Origin: Prevotella sp.
GTDB taxonomy: Bacteria > Bacteroidota > Bacteroidia > Bacteroidales > Bacteroidaceae
Assembly: GCA_017458195.1 (NCBI GenBank)
Contig: JAFTGI010000029.1
Span: 1-43,022, forward strand
DNA: 43,022 nt
Direction of reading: 5' to 3'
Under the pieces are notes generated by a model that had not been told where the DNA came from, made no database searches, and saw only the letters and a program-made list of their open reading frames with translations. Shown one piece after another: positions 6,464 through 15,118 of this stretch (positions are counted from its first letter, which is position 1; the number at the start of each line of letters is the position of its first letter). The translations under genes were made by a program, and so were the position numbers.

Positions 6464-9400
6464 ATGAAACAAAAAAGAGTAACATTGAAGTCCGTCGTGT
6501 TGCTGCTGATGCTACTTGCGCTGCCAGTCGCCATGGCGGCCCAGAGCGTGAAGGGCACGGTGACTGACGCGCAGAGCGGTGAGCCCCTGATCGGCGTCAC
6601 CGTGAAGACGCTCGACGGCAAGGGCATGGCCGTGACCGATTTCGACGGCCACTACGACGTGCAGGCGCAGGCCGACGCACGCCTGCAGTTCAGCTACGTG
6701 GGCTATGAGAACGTCGTGGTCAGCGTCAACAGCCGCCGCACGATCGACGTGAAGATGAGCCAGGACGTGAACACGCTGGAGGACATCGTGGTCATCGGCT
6801 ACGGTGTGCAGAAGAAATCAGACCTGACTGGCGCCGTGGCCGTCGTGGACATGGAGGAGGCCAAGAAGACAGCCGCCATCAACATCTACGAGATGCTGCA
6901 GGGCCAGGTGCCGGGCATCCAGGTGAACACGACGAGTGAGCCGGGCACGATGAGCAAGGTGCAGATCCGCGGCGTGGGCTCGTTCAACAGCGTCGGTCCG
7001 CTCTACGTGCTCGACGGCATGATTGTGAACGACGTGAACCACCTGAACCCCAACGAGATCGAGTCGATGCAGGTGCTGAAGGATGCCTCGGCCGCCGCCA
7101 TCTACGGTGCGCGCGGTGCCAACGGCGTCATCCTGATCACGACGAAGAAGGGCAAGAAGGGCGAGCCCTCGTTCGAGGTGACCGGCACGTGGAGCGTTGC
7201 CGAGATGCCCAAGAAGCTCGACATGATGTCGACGGCCGACTTCATGTATTATAATGAACAGGCGTACCTTAATGCCAATACGGACTGGCCCGCCTTCGAC
7301 TGGGCCAAGGACCACGAGGGACAGCTCATCCCCAACACCGACTGGCAGAAGGCCACCTATCAGACTGGCTTCACGCAGGACTACAACATGATGTACCGCC
7401 AGGGCTCCGACAATGTCAACATGGCCATCGGCGCCGGCTACATGAAGCAGACGGGCGTCTTCGAGAGCCCCAACTACCAGCGCTTCACGGCCCGCATCAA
7501 CACCGACGCCACCTACGGCATCCTGAAGCTGGGCGAGAACATCACCATGCAGCACACGAAGTCGCAGGAGACCATCGCCGGCTCGTTCATGGGTGCCATC
7601 ACGATGCCCAGCGTCATTCCCGTCATGGACCCCGACGAGCCTGCCAAGCACAAGGGCGACCCGGGCTTCGGCTACGGTTCGCAACAGTTCCCCACCTACA
7701 CGTCGAACCCCGTCGCCAATCAGCGCCGTGAGCACAACGTGGGCGTGAACGACCGCATCATCGGCAACTTCTTCGCCGAGCTGACGCTGCCTTGGCACCT
7801 GACCTATAAGTTCAACGTCGGCGTCGACGCCTGGTGGGGCCGCCATAAGTATGACTATTATGCCTACACCCTACGCATGGGCTCGGCAGAGCAGCGCTAC
7901 GACGACATCGTGACCGACAACCGCGACCAGCGCGCCACGGTCATCGTCGACAACACGCTGACCTATCAGAACTCCTTCGGCGGCCACAACCTGACAGCCA
8001 TGATCGGCCACACGGCCGAGGAGGTGAACTGGCACTGGCTCGAAGCTCAGGGCTACAACCAGCAGGTGCAGGGCCTCTACGAGATCAGCCTCGTGGGCCA
8101 GCAGAACAACATGACCGGCAAGCCAGAGCGCCGCCGCCAGCTGTCCTACATCGGCCGCGTCGACTGGAACTACGAGGGCCGCTATCTGGCACAGTTCAAC
8201 TTCCGCAGCGACGGTTCGTCGAAGTTCGGCCCCAGCCACCGTCGAGGCTACTTCCCCTCGTTCTCGCTCGGCTGGCGCGTGTCGGAAGAAAAGTTCTGGG
8301 AACCCGTGAAGGACGTCGTCGACAACCTGAAGGTGCGCGCCTCGTGGGGTAAGGTCGGCGACATACAGTCGCTGGGCAACTACAGCTACATCCCCACCAT
8401 CGACCACAGCGGTCCCTATGAGGGCTACTTCGCCGTCTTCGGCCCCTCGGGCAACGAGAACATCCACTACGGTGCCACGCAGGCCTCGAAGGTGAACGTC
8501 GACCTGGGCTGGGAGACGAAGACGACGACCAACCTCGGCGTCGACTTCAGTCTGCTGGGCGGCCACATGTTCGGTTCGTTTGAGTGGTTCAACGCCAAGT
8601 CGACCGACCTGCTGCTCAACGTGCCGCAGTCGTGGGCCACGGGCATCTCGACCCTCTGGACCAACTACGGCGAGATGCGCAACCGCGGTATTGAGTTCAT
8701 GCTGGGCTACCGCAACCAGGTGTCGAAGGACCTGAGCTTCAGCCTCAGCGCCAACCTCTCGACCGTGCGCAACAAGGTGCTCCGCATGGGCGACGCCTAC
8801 GTGCAGAACGGCTACACCCGCACTGAGGTGGGCCGCTCCATCTCCGACTTCTATCTGCTCCGCGCCGACGGCATCTTCCAGTCGATGGACGAGATCATGG
8901 AATACACCACCAACATCGACGGCCAGGTGAAAGTCATCCAGCCCAACGCCCAGCCCGGCGACGTGAAGTATATCGACGTCAACGGCGACGGCCAGATCGA
9001 CGACACCGACCGCGACTGGTGCGGCAGCCCCATGCCCAAGTTCGAGCTCGGCTTCAACGCCAGCGTGCAGTTCCGCGACTTCGACTTCAACATGTTCTGG
9101 GCCGGCCGCTTCGGCAACAAGATCCTGAACGAGGTGCGCAAGAACACGCTCAACTTCAACGTGGACAACATCCCCGCCGACGTTGCGCCCTGGACCTGGG
9201 ACCAGCCCTCGACAGAGTATCCCCGCATGTATGCCAACTCGACCGACAACAACAAGGCCAGCGACCGCTTCCTGGAGAACGGCTCGTTCTTCCGCCTGAA
9301 GAACATCCAGCTGGGCTACACCCTGCCGCAGGCCCTCACCCGCAAGGCCTACATGCAGAAGGTGCGCGTCTATGCCAGCGCCACTAACCTGCTGACCATC

Positions 9401-9520
9401 ACCGGCTATAAGGGCTACGACCCCGACATCATCTGTGGCGACGTCTACTATCAGGGTGTCGACTGGGGCCAGTATCCCTCGACCCGCCAGTTCAACCTCG
9501 GACTGCAAGTGACATTCTAA
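6464..9520 (+). CDS. SusC/RagA-family TonB-linked outer-membrane transporter
   Basis: The product (1018 aa) is a TonB-dependent glycan importer. The ATG at 6464 gives a signal peptide (KSVVLLLMLLALPVAMAAQ). A carboxypeptidase-D regulatory-like domain follows (GTVTDAQSGEPLIGVTVK to FSYVGYENVVV, about 25-95), then the plug domain with the family signature YGARGANGVILITTKKGKKG (about 210-230), and a long beta-barrel ending LGLQVTF with the usual terminal Phe. The length fits the family. The SusD-like gene follows after 33 bp. The pair is expected to form the outer-membrane bed-and-lid complex. Expression is probably controlled through the 6336-6370 repeats by the hybrid regulator downstream. The glycan imported cannot be read from the sequence. 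Confidence 0.95.
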   Translation: MKQKRVTLKSVVLLLMLLALPVAMAAQSVKGTVTDAQSGEPLIGVTVKTLDGKGMAVTDFDGHYDVQAQADARLQFSYVGYENVVVSVNSRRTIDVKMSQDVNTLEDIVVIGYGVQKKSDLTGAVAVVDMEEAKKTAAINIYEMLQGQVPGIQVNTTSEPGTMSKVQIRGVGSFNSVGPLYVLDGMIVNDVNHLNPNEIESMQVLKDASAAAIYGARGANGVILITTKKGKKGEPSFEVTGTWSVAEMPKKLDMMSTADFMYYNEQAYLNANTDWPAFDWAKDHEGQLIPNTDWQKATYQTGFTQDYNMMYRQGSDNVNMAIGAGYMKQTGVFESPNYQRFTARINTDATYGILKLGENITMQHTKSQETIAGSFMGAITMPSVIPVMDPDEPAKHKGDPGFGYGSQQFPTYTSNPVANQRREHNVGVNDRIIGNFFAELTLPWHLTYKFNVGVDAWWGRHKYDYYAYTLRMGSAEQRYDDIVTDNRDQRATVIVDNTLTYQNSFGGHNLTAMIGHTAEEVNWHWLEAQGYNQQVQGLYEISLVGQQNNMTGKPERRRQLSYIGRVDWNYEGRYLAQFNFRSDGSSKFGPSHRRGYFPSFSLGWRVSEEKFWEPVKDVVDNLKVRASWGKVGDIQSLGNYSYIPTIDHSGPYEGYFAVFGPSGNENIHYGATQASKVNVDLGWETKTTTNLGVDFSLLGGHMFGSFEWFNAKSTDLLLNVPQSWATGISTLWTNYGEMRNRGIEFMLGYRNQVSKDLSFSLSANLSTVRNKVLRMGDAYVQNGYTRTEVGRSISDFYLLRADGIFQSMDEIMEYTTNIDGQVKVIQPNAQPGDVKYIDVNGDGQIDDTDRDWCGSPMPKFELGFNASVQFRDFDFNMFWAGRFGNKILNEVRKNTLNFNVDNIPADVAPWTWDQPSTEYPRMYANSTDNNKASDRFLENGSFFRLKNIQLGYTLPQALTRKAYMQKVRVYASATNLLTITGYKGYDPDIICGDVYYQGVDWGQYPSTRQFNLGLQVTF

Positions 9521-9553
9521 TAAGGTAACAAATCAAGCAATCACGATAAGACT

Positions 9554-11197
9554 ATGAATAAGAAAACCTTCAAACATATCATGGCCAGCCTCCTCGTTGG
9601 TTGCGGCATCGCCGCAACAGGCTCACTGCTCACCGCGTGCAGCGACGACTGGCTGGGGCTGACCAACCCCTTCCAGGAGACGGCCGACACCTTCTGGAAA
9701 ACCACTGAGCAGTACGACCAGGGCCTTTCGGCCGCCTATTCCACATGGCGCCGTCCCGGCTACTTCAGCCGCTGGTTCCAGGTACTCATGATCCTGCGCG
9801 GCGACGAGGGCTGGAGCGAGAGCCCCAACGCCGAGTTCCAGGCTGACGCCAACTTCGTCATCTCGGCCTACAACTACGAGAGCAACGAGGGCCTGAACCT
9901 GCCGTGGCAGGCCATGTACAACAGCCTCTACTATGTCAATCAGGTAATCGACAACATGAATGCCACCGGCTACGAGCTCTTCACCGAGGAGGAGGCCAAC
10001 CAGATTCTGGGCCAGGGCTACTTCATCCGCGGTGTGGCTTTCTGGGCCATCGCCGGCATCTACGGCAAAGGCCCCGTGCAGACCAGTTCGACCGAGAACG
10101 GGCCCATCGGCACGCAGGAGGACCTCTACAAGCAGGCCCTCGAGGACTTCACCCGCGCCTCCGAGCTGCTGCCCACGTCGTGGCCAGCCCAGGAGAAGGG
10201 CCGCGTCACCAAGGGTGGTGCCCTCGGCATGATGGCCCGCATGAACATGCAGCTGGCCGGCATGAAGTGCCACCGCCCGTGGGACACGGCTAACCAGGAT
10301 GCCGCCGAGGCCAAGGCCTACTGGCAGGCAGCGAAGAAGAACATCGAGGACATCGAGGCCCTGGGCATCTATCGCCTGATGGACAACTGGATGGACAACT
10401 TCACCGAGGCCAACGAGAACAATGCCGAGTCGCTCTTCGAGGTGAACTTCAAGGACGGTCTCATCAACGGCAAGGAGGTGGGCAACCAGCGCCCCAAGTT
10501 CCTTGGCATCTACATCAGCTCGGGTGAGGGCGCCTGGAACGACGGCTCGTCGCGCGACTGGCTGCTCGACGAGTTCTCGAAGGAGCGCGACAAGGACGGC
10601 AACATCGACATGCGCAAGTTCCACACCCTGTTCTACTATGATCCCGCCGAGCCCCAGACGGCCACTGCCAACTACTACGGCAAGACATGGCCCGAGTGGT
10701 GTTCGTCAGAAGGCTTCGTCGGCATGGACTTCCCCCACAAGTGCTATTGGAAGAAGTACACCAGCGTGGAGACCGACAACGCCAATGAGGACTACTCCAG
10801 CGGCGCCAACCTGCGCGTGCTGCGACTGGCCGACATCTATCTGATGTACGCCGAGGTGCTCAACGAGCTGGGCGAGGACCGCGCCAAGGCCGTCGAATAT
10901 ATTAATAAGGTGCGCCGCCGCGTCAACATGGCCGACCTCAACGCATCGGCCTTCCAGACCTACGACGCCCTGCTGAATCAGATCAAGCACGAGCGCCTCG
11001 TGGAGCTCTGCGGCGAGTGCACCCGCTGGTTCGACCTCGACCGCTGGGGCGACCTGCACGACCAGGCCAAGGTGAACGAGCTGGCCGACCGCGACCCCGA
11101 CTTCCTGAACTACACCGTCGGTCAGAACCACCTCTGGATCATCCCCAACCACGAGATCAACCTCTGGCCCGGCCTGACTCAGAACGCAGGCTATTGA
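9554..11197 (+). CDS. SusD/RagB-family glycan-binding lipoprotein
   Basis: The product (547 aa) starts with a lipoprotein signal (lipobox LLTAC, Cys 29) followed by SDDWLGLTNP. Typical SusD features include the N-terminal TPR-like helices, YFIRGVAFWAIAGIYGKGP at about 155-175, and the C-terminal blocks LRVLRLADIYLMYAEVLNE and LVELCGECTRWFDLDRWGD. It forms the lid over the SusC-like transporter and captures oligosaccharide at the surface. It is in the same operon as its SusC partner. Confidence 0.95.
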   Translation: MNKKTFKHIMASLLVGCGIAATGSLLTACSDDWLGLTNPFQETADTFWKTTEQYDQGLSAAYSTWRRPGYFSRWFQVLMILRGDEGWSESPNAEFQADANFVISAYNYESNEGLNLPWQAMYNSLYYVNQVIDNMNATGYELFTEEEANQILGQGYFIRGVAFWAIAGIYGKGPVQTSSTENGPIGTQEDLYKQALEDFTRASELLPTSWPAQEKGRVTKGGALGMMARMNMQLAGMKCHRPWDTANQDAAEAKAYWQAAKKNIEDIEALGIYRLMDNWMDNFTEANENNAESLFEVNFKDGLINGKEVGNQRPKFLGIYISSGEGAWNDGSSRDWLLDEFSKERDKDGNIDMRKFHTLFYYDPAEPQTATANYYGKTWPEWCSSEGFVGMDFPHKCYWKKYTSVETDNANEDYSSGANLRVLRLADIYLMYAEVLNELGEDRAKAVEYINKVRRRVNMADLNASAFQTYDALLNQIKHERLVELCGECTRWFDLDRWGDLHDQAKVNELADRDPDFLNYTVGQNHLWIIPNHEINLWPGLTQNAGY

Positions 11198-11236
11198 TTT
11201 GAGATAATAGATAACAGATAACAGATATTAGATATT

Positions 11237-12322
11237 ATGAAGAATATCATAAAATTCATAGCAGCCGCTGCCTGCGTGGGCGCACTCATGCCCGCAGGCT
11301 TCTCCAGCTGCACCGACATGGACGGCGACGGCGTCGACTCCATCGTCTGGCAGGGCAGCCTGAACCCTGAGAACACCAGCTTCCGCAACCCCGTCTGGGA
11401 GCCGTCGCTCGAGGCCGGCACCGTGGTCAAGGGTGCCAGCATGTACGTGGCCATCTCGGCCGAGACACAGTGGACATCAGGCCTGACGAGCATCTGCCCG
11501 ACGCTGACGTCGAACAACCTGATGACCTGGCAGCGCGCCAACGACGGCTTCACGGCCGACGGCCGTCCCGCCTGGGCTGAGGGTGATCGCATCAGCTCGC
11601 TCTCCGTCGACTATGCCCGCACGCTGCGCATCAACTACTGGATGTTCTACACCTTCGACGACGCCAAGGCCATCGGCTATGCCTTTGCCACGAGCGGCCA
11701 GGGCCCCTACACAGACAAGGGCGAGCTCATCACGGCTGAGAGCATCGGTTCGCAGACCATCCGCGACCCCTTCTTCATCGTCGTTTCGACCAACTACTAC
11801 CTATGCTACACGGCTGACGACGGCGTCTACATGCAGCGCCTGACCATCACGGGCACGAATGCCAATGCTGCCAGCGTGCGCCTCAACGGCACCGCCACCA
11901 AGATTGCCGCACAGGGCATCGCCGACGTGGCCGTCTATCGCCGCTCGGCCACCGACGTCTACCTCCTGTTCACCGTCCAGGGCACCAACGGCACCGAGAT
12001 CCGCTACGCCCGCGGCGCAGCCATCACCGGTCCGTTCCTCGACAAGAGCGGTCAGGACGTGGCTGGCGGCAGCCATGGCGAGCTGCTCATCGAGGGTGGC
12101 CAGGAGATGCAGAATCCCGAGAATCCCATGCGTGCCTTCCTGAACTCGGAGCAGACCCACCTCTTCGTGGCCTACAATGCCATCGAAGCCGGCAACGGCC
12201 AGATGAAGAGCGGCTTTGCCCGTAAGCCCCTGCTCGTCGCTCCGATAGAGCTGGGTGAGGACGGCTGGGCCACGTCGGTCGCCAAGGCCCAGAAGGGCTG
12301 GACGACGCCACGGTTCGAATAA
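11237..12322 (+). CDS. GH43-like five-bladed propeller lipoprotein
   Basis: The product (361 aa) has a lipoprotein signal (lipobox near FSSC, Cys 25) and then blade-like repeats resembling GH43/arabinanase folds: NPVWEPSLEAGTVVKGASMY, TIRDPFFIVVSTNYYLCYT, IADVAVYRRSATDVYLLFTV and a final NSEQTHLFVAYNA. In active GH43 enzymes the first blade carries a catalytic Asp in a DP-like context; here it reads EPSLEAGTVV, so the base may be missing. DPFF in blade two and SHGELL could match the other acidic positions. It may be a degenerate hydrolase that serves as the surface glycan-binding protein often found third in Sus-type operons. The gap to the SusD-like gene (39 bp) contains short reiterated words (GATAACAGATAACAGATATT). 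Confidence 0.6.
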   Translation: MKNIIKFIAAAACVGALMPAGFSSCTDMDGDGVDSIVWQGSLNPENTSFRNPVWEPSLEAGTVVKGASMYVAISAETQWTSGLTSICPTLTSNNLMTWQRANDGFTADGRPAWAEGDRISSLSVDYARTLRINYWMFYTFDDAKAIGYAFATSGQGPYTDKGELITAESIGSQTIRDPFFIVVSTNYYLCYTADDGVYMQRLTITGTNANAASVRLNGTATKIAAQGIADVAVYRRSATDVYLLFTVQGTNGTEIRYARGAAITGPFLDKSGQDVAGGSHGELLIEGGQEMQNPENPMRAFLNSEQTHLFVAYNAIEAGNGQMKSGFARKPLLVAPIELGEDGWATSVAKAQKGWTTPRFE

Positions 12323-12327
12323 ATTCC

Positions 12328-12467
12328 GGTAGGTTTTTGGTAGGTTTTTGTAGGTTTGGTAGGTTAAGTAGGTTTAGTAGGAAAACCTACCGAGCCTACA
12401 AAACCTACTAAACCTACCAAACCTACAAAACCTACCCAACCTACCAAAACCTACCAAACCTACAAAA
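12328..12467. repeat. Palindromic array of GTAGGTTT words
   Basis: About 50 bp of reiterated GTAGGTTT-like words (12328-12379) are followed by the inverse AAACCTAC words (12380-12467). The two halves can form a long imperfect hairpin in the message. It sits between the third and fourth genes of the locus. Confidence 0.85.
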
Positions 12468-12504
12468 AAAACTTCCTTTTATTAACAACCAAATTTTAAC
12501 AATT

Positions 12505-14418
12505 ATGAAAAAACTGTTTACGCTAATCGCCGCTGCCGCCCTGACGCTGGGCGCCAGCGCACAGACCATCACCGTCAGCTCCGTCGACGAGACCCTCGCC
12601 AACGACTATGCAGGCGGCGTTGAGATCGACGTCAACAACGACGGTCTGAAGGAACTCTTCGTGTCAGGTATGCCCCAGTGGGACGCTGCCGGCAAGACCA
12701 TCCTCATGGATGCTGACGGCAATGAGTACGAGGTCGACCGCAAGGCCTGGATGTTCACCTGGAACGGCTCGGCCTACGACAAGAAGGCCCTCAACACGCC
12801 CGACATGCTCATCGGCATCCGTGGCCACCTCATCCCCGCCGACTTCAACGGCGACGGCAACGTCGACCTCTACCTGGCCGGCGAGACCTACGACTTCACC
12901 GGCGTCTATCTCAACGACGGTCAGGGCAACTTCACCAAAGATGCCCGCTACGCCGTGAAGGACGTCGAGGGCAACGAGCTGGAGTGGTTCCCGAAGGCTG
13001 CTGACGTGGCCGACTTCAACCAGGACGGTCTGGTCGACGTCGTCACCATCGGCTGGAGCAATGTCTACAGCCATCGTCTGGCCAATGCTGCCGTGCTGAT
13101 CAACAACGGCGACGGCACCTTCACCACCCGCGCCACCGACCTCATCGGCAACGGCGAGGAGAACTACGAGCTGGCCCTCTGCACCGTGAAGGCTTTCGAC
13201 CTGAACAACGACGGCTATCCCGAGTTCATGTTCCAGGGCAATATCGACAACGAGAGCGGCATCGGCGCCTACACGTCGAAGGGCAACATGGTGCGCCGCA
13301 CCTTCGTCTGCTTCATGAACCTCGGTGCCGAGACCGATCCTGAGGACGTCGTCGCCTTCTACGACCTCGGCCTGGCCGACGGTCTGTCGCATCAGTTCGG
13401 CAACGGCAACTTCGCCGTGGTCGACTTCAATGCCGACGGCGTGGCCGACATCTTCGTCACCGGCGAGTCGCCCGACGATGCCGTCAACGGCTGGGACTAC
13501 TACGGACAGCTGCTCCGCGGCAAGATCACCAAGACCGCCGAGGGCAACGACGTGCAGTACACCGACGACCAGACCTTCGTCGCCCGTGGCAAGGACATCC
13601 GTCCGCTCTGCTCGAACAACGTCGGCGTGCGCGCCATCGACTATAATGCCGACGGCTACTACGACCTGTTCTATCCCGGCTGGTGCCCCGGCATGCTCGA
13701 CGGCGGCAATGCCACCCAGGCTGGCTGGCTGCTGCCCGGCTCGGCCGCTGGCCTGATCAGCTATCAGCGCATCCCCGGCTCGTCGGAGCAGGGCATCTTC
13801 TTCCTCGACTACGGTGTTGAGGGCGCCCTCAACTACACCTTCACGGGCTACCACGGCGACAACGCCTACTTCGACGGCACGACCTTCCCCACTGGCCGCT
13901 CGATGGTGTTCACCAAGAACCCCTGGAGCGTGGCTTCGCGTCCCGATGCCCCGACGGCTCCCACGGCTCAGGTCAACGACCACCAGGTGAAGCTCTCCTG
14001 GACCCCCGCAGCCTCATCGCTGAAGAACGTCACCTATGAGTACTACCTGAAGGAGAAGTCGACCGGCCGCATCTACAACGCCTCGACCTCGTTCATCGGC
14101 GGCGACAAGGACGGCGTGCGCAAGGTGCTCCGCGAGGGCAATGCCTACATGAACACTGAGGTCAACGTGACGCTGCCCGACGGCACCTTCGAGTGGGGCG
14201 TGCAGACCGTCAACGCTGCCCAGCGCGGCTCCGTCTTCGCAAAGGGTCAGGACCTCGTCGTCGGTACGGGCCAGTTCAACAGCATCAGCTCGATCACTGA
14301 GACCGTAGCCGAGCAGGCCGTCTACACCCTCGACGGCAAGCGCGTCGCCACGGCCCAGAAGGGCGTCAACGTCGTGAAGATGACTGACGGCACGGTGAAA
14401 AAGGTTATCGTGAAGTAA
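12505..14418 (+). CDS. Secreted FG-GAP/VCBS-repeat propeller protein with T9SS-type tail
   Basis: The product (637 aa) has a signal peptide (MKKLFTLIAAAALTLGASAQ). At least six Ca-binding-type loops are visible: DVNNDGLKE, DFNGDGNVD, DFNQDGLVD, DLNNDGYPE, DFNADGVAD and DYNADGYYD. These define an FG-GAP/VCBS beta-propeller over about residues 25-460. A fibronectin III-like domain follows (PDAPTAPTAQVNDHQVKLSW, about 475-575), then a short sorting tail (AVYTLDGKRVATAQKGVNVVKM to KKVIVK). It is probably exported by T9SS and displayed at the surface, where it may bind the substrate. Such propellers also occur in some lyases, so an enzymatic role is not excluded. Confidence 0.8.
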   Translation: MKKLFTLIAAAALTLGASAQTITVSSVDETLANDYAGGVEIDVNNDGLKELFVSGMPQWDAAGKTILMDADGNEYEVDRKAWMFTWNGSAYDKKALNTPDMLIGIRGHLIPADFNGDGNVDLYLAGETYDFTGVYLNDGQGNFTKDARYAVKDVEGNELEWFPKAADVADFNQDGLVDVVTIGWSNVYSHRLANAAVLINNGDGTFTTRATDLIGNGEENYELALCTVKAFDLNNDGYPEFMFQGNIDNESGIGAYTSKGNMVRRTFVCFMNLGAETDPEDVVAFYDLGLADGLSHQFGNGNFAVVDFNADGVADIFVTGESPDDAVNGWDYYGQLLRGKITKTAEGNDVQYTDDQTFVARGKDIRPLCSNNVGVRAIDYNADGYYDLFYPGWCPGMLDGGNATQAGWLLPGSAAGLISYQRIPGSSEQGIFFLDYGVEGALNYTFTGYHGDNAYFDGTTFPTGRSMVFTKNPWSVASRPDAPTAPTAQVNDHQVKLSWTPAASSLKNVTYEYYLKEKSTGRIYNASTSFIGGDKDGVRKVLREGNAYMNTEVNVTLPDGTFEWGVQTVNAAQRGSVFAKGQDLVVGTGQFNSISSITETVAEQAVYTLDGKRVATAQKGVNVVKMTDGTVKKVIVK

Positions 14419-14440
14419 ACATTCCTGACAATTCACGACA

Positions 14441-14549
14441 GGGCGGTGCTGTGCGCCAAGTTTTGTACAGCGCCGATGTACAAAATGTACATTCCCAATG
14501 TACGAACCGTACAGTGCCGATGTACAAAACTTGAAGCATAGCACCGCCC
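14441..14549. repeat. Nested inverted repeat with TGTAC words
   Basis: Outer arms GGGCGGTGCTGTGC (14441-14454) and GCATAGCACCGCCC (14536-14549) differ by one base in pairing. Inner arms CAAGTTTTGTACA (14457-14469) and TGTACAAAACTTG (14521-14533) are perfect. The loop repeats CGATGTAC-like words. It separates two genes of the locus and could act as an RNA-stability or attenuation hairpin. It lacks a long T tract. Confidence 0.85.
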
Positions 14550-14586
14550 TTTGCACTATTCAGTAAACAATTATTACAACAACACA

Positions 14587-15108
14587 ATGAAAAGAGTCCT
14601 CACACTCCTGCTGACGCTCTGCCTCGCGGCTGTCGCCAGCGCACAGACGGTCATCGACGTCACGTTCGAACAGTATCCACCCCTGCAGGCCGTGGCCGGG
14701 ACGGTCAGCGTCGAGGTGCCCCTCGAGGGCATCACCCTGGGCAGCGACGTCAGCGTCGACGGCGGCGACGGCTCTTACTCCTACCTCTGGACCAACGCCG
14801 CCGGCGAGACCCTGAGCACCGCGAAGACGCTCCGCATCACCCGCCCCGGCGACTACTACCTGCAGGTCAGCGACGGCCACCACTGTCAGGTCAGCGTCCA
14901 TTTCACGGCCACCGCTTCGGCTTCCGTCAGCAGCCTCACCACCGACGGGCTGCGCCAGGTCCGCATCTTCAACGCTGCGGGCACCCTCATCCTGAAAACC
15001 AGCGCCACCACCGACTATGAAAGCTCGCTCGCAGCGGGCGTCTACGTGGTGTGCTTCATCTATAGCGACGGCCACGAGGCCATCCGCAAAGTTACGGTCA
15101 ACAAATGA
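14587..15108 (+). CDS. Small secreted protein with T9SS-type tail
   Basis: The product (173 aa) starts at the ATG at 14587, which gives a signal peptide (MKRVLTLLLTLCLAAVASAQ). The middle part contains GGDGSYSYLWTNAAGETLST, which resembles SprB-like/PKD-like repeats of gliding and adhesion proteins. The C-terminal part (VRIFNAAGTLILKTSATTDY, then LAAGVYVVCF and KVTVNK) has the form of a type A sorting domain. It is separated from the next gene by only 10 bp and must be co-transcribed with it. A surface-exposed accessory or binding role is inferred; no catalytic residues can be named. Confidence 0.7.
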   Translation: MKRVLTLLLTLCLAAVASAQTVIDVTFEQYPPLQAVAGTVSVEVPLEGITLGSDVSVDGGDGSYSYLWTNAAGETLSTAKTLRITRPGDYYLQVSDGHHCQVSVHFTATASASVSSLTTDGLRQVRIFNAAGTLILKTSATTDYESSLAAGVYVVCFIYSDGHEAIRKVTVNK

Positions 15109-15118
15109 TTTTGAAGCT

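Noticed and set aside
6183..6485. Minus-strand frame with a hydrophobic start across the SusC-like promoter region
   Set aside because: It overlaps both promoters and the SusC start, has no recognisable domain, and its hydrophobic part is the antisense of the SusC leader and signal peptide.
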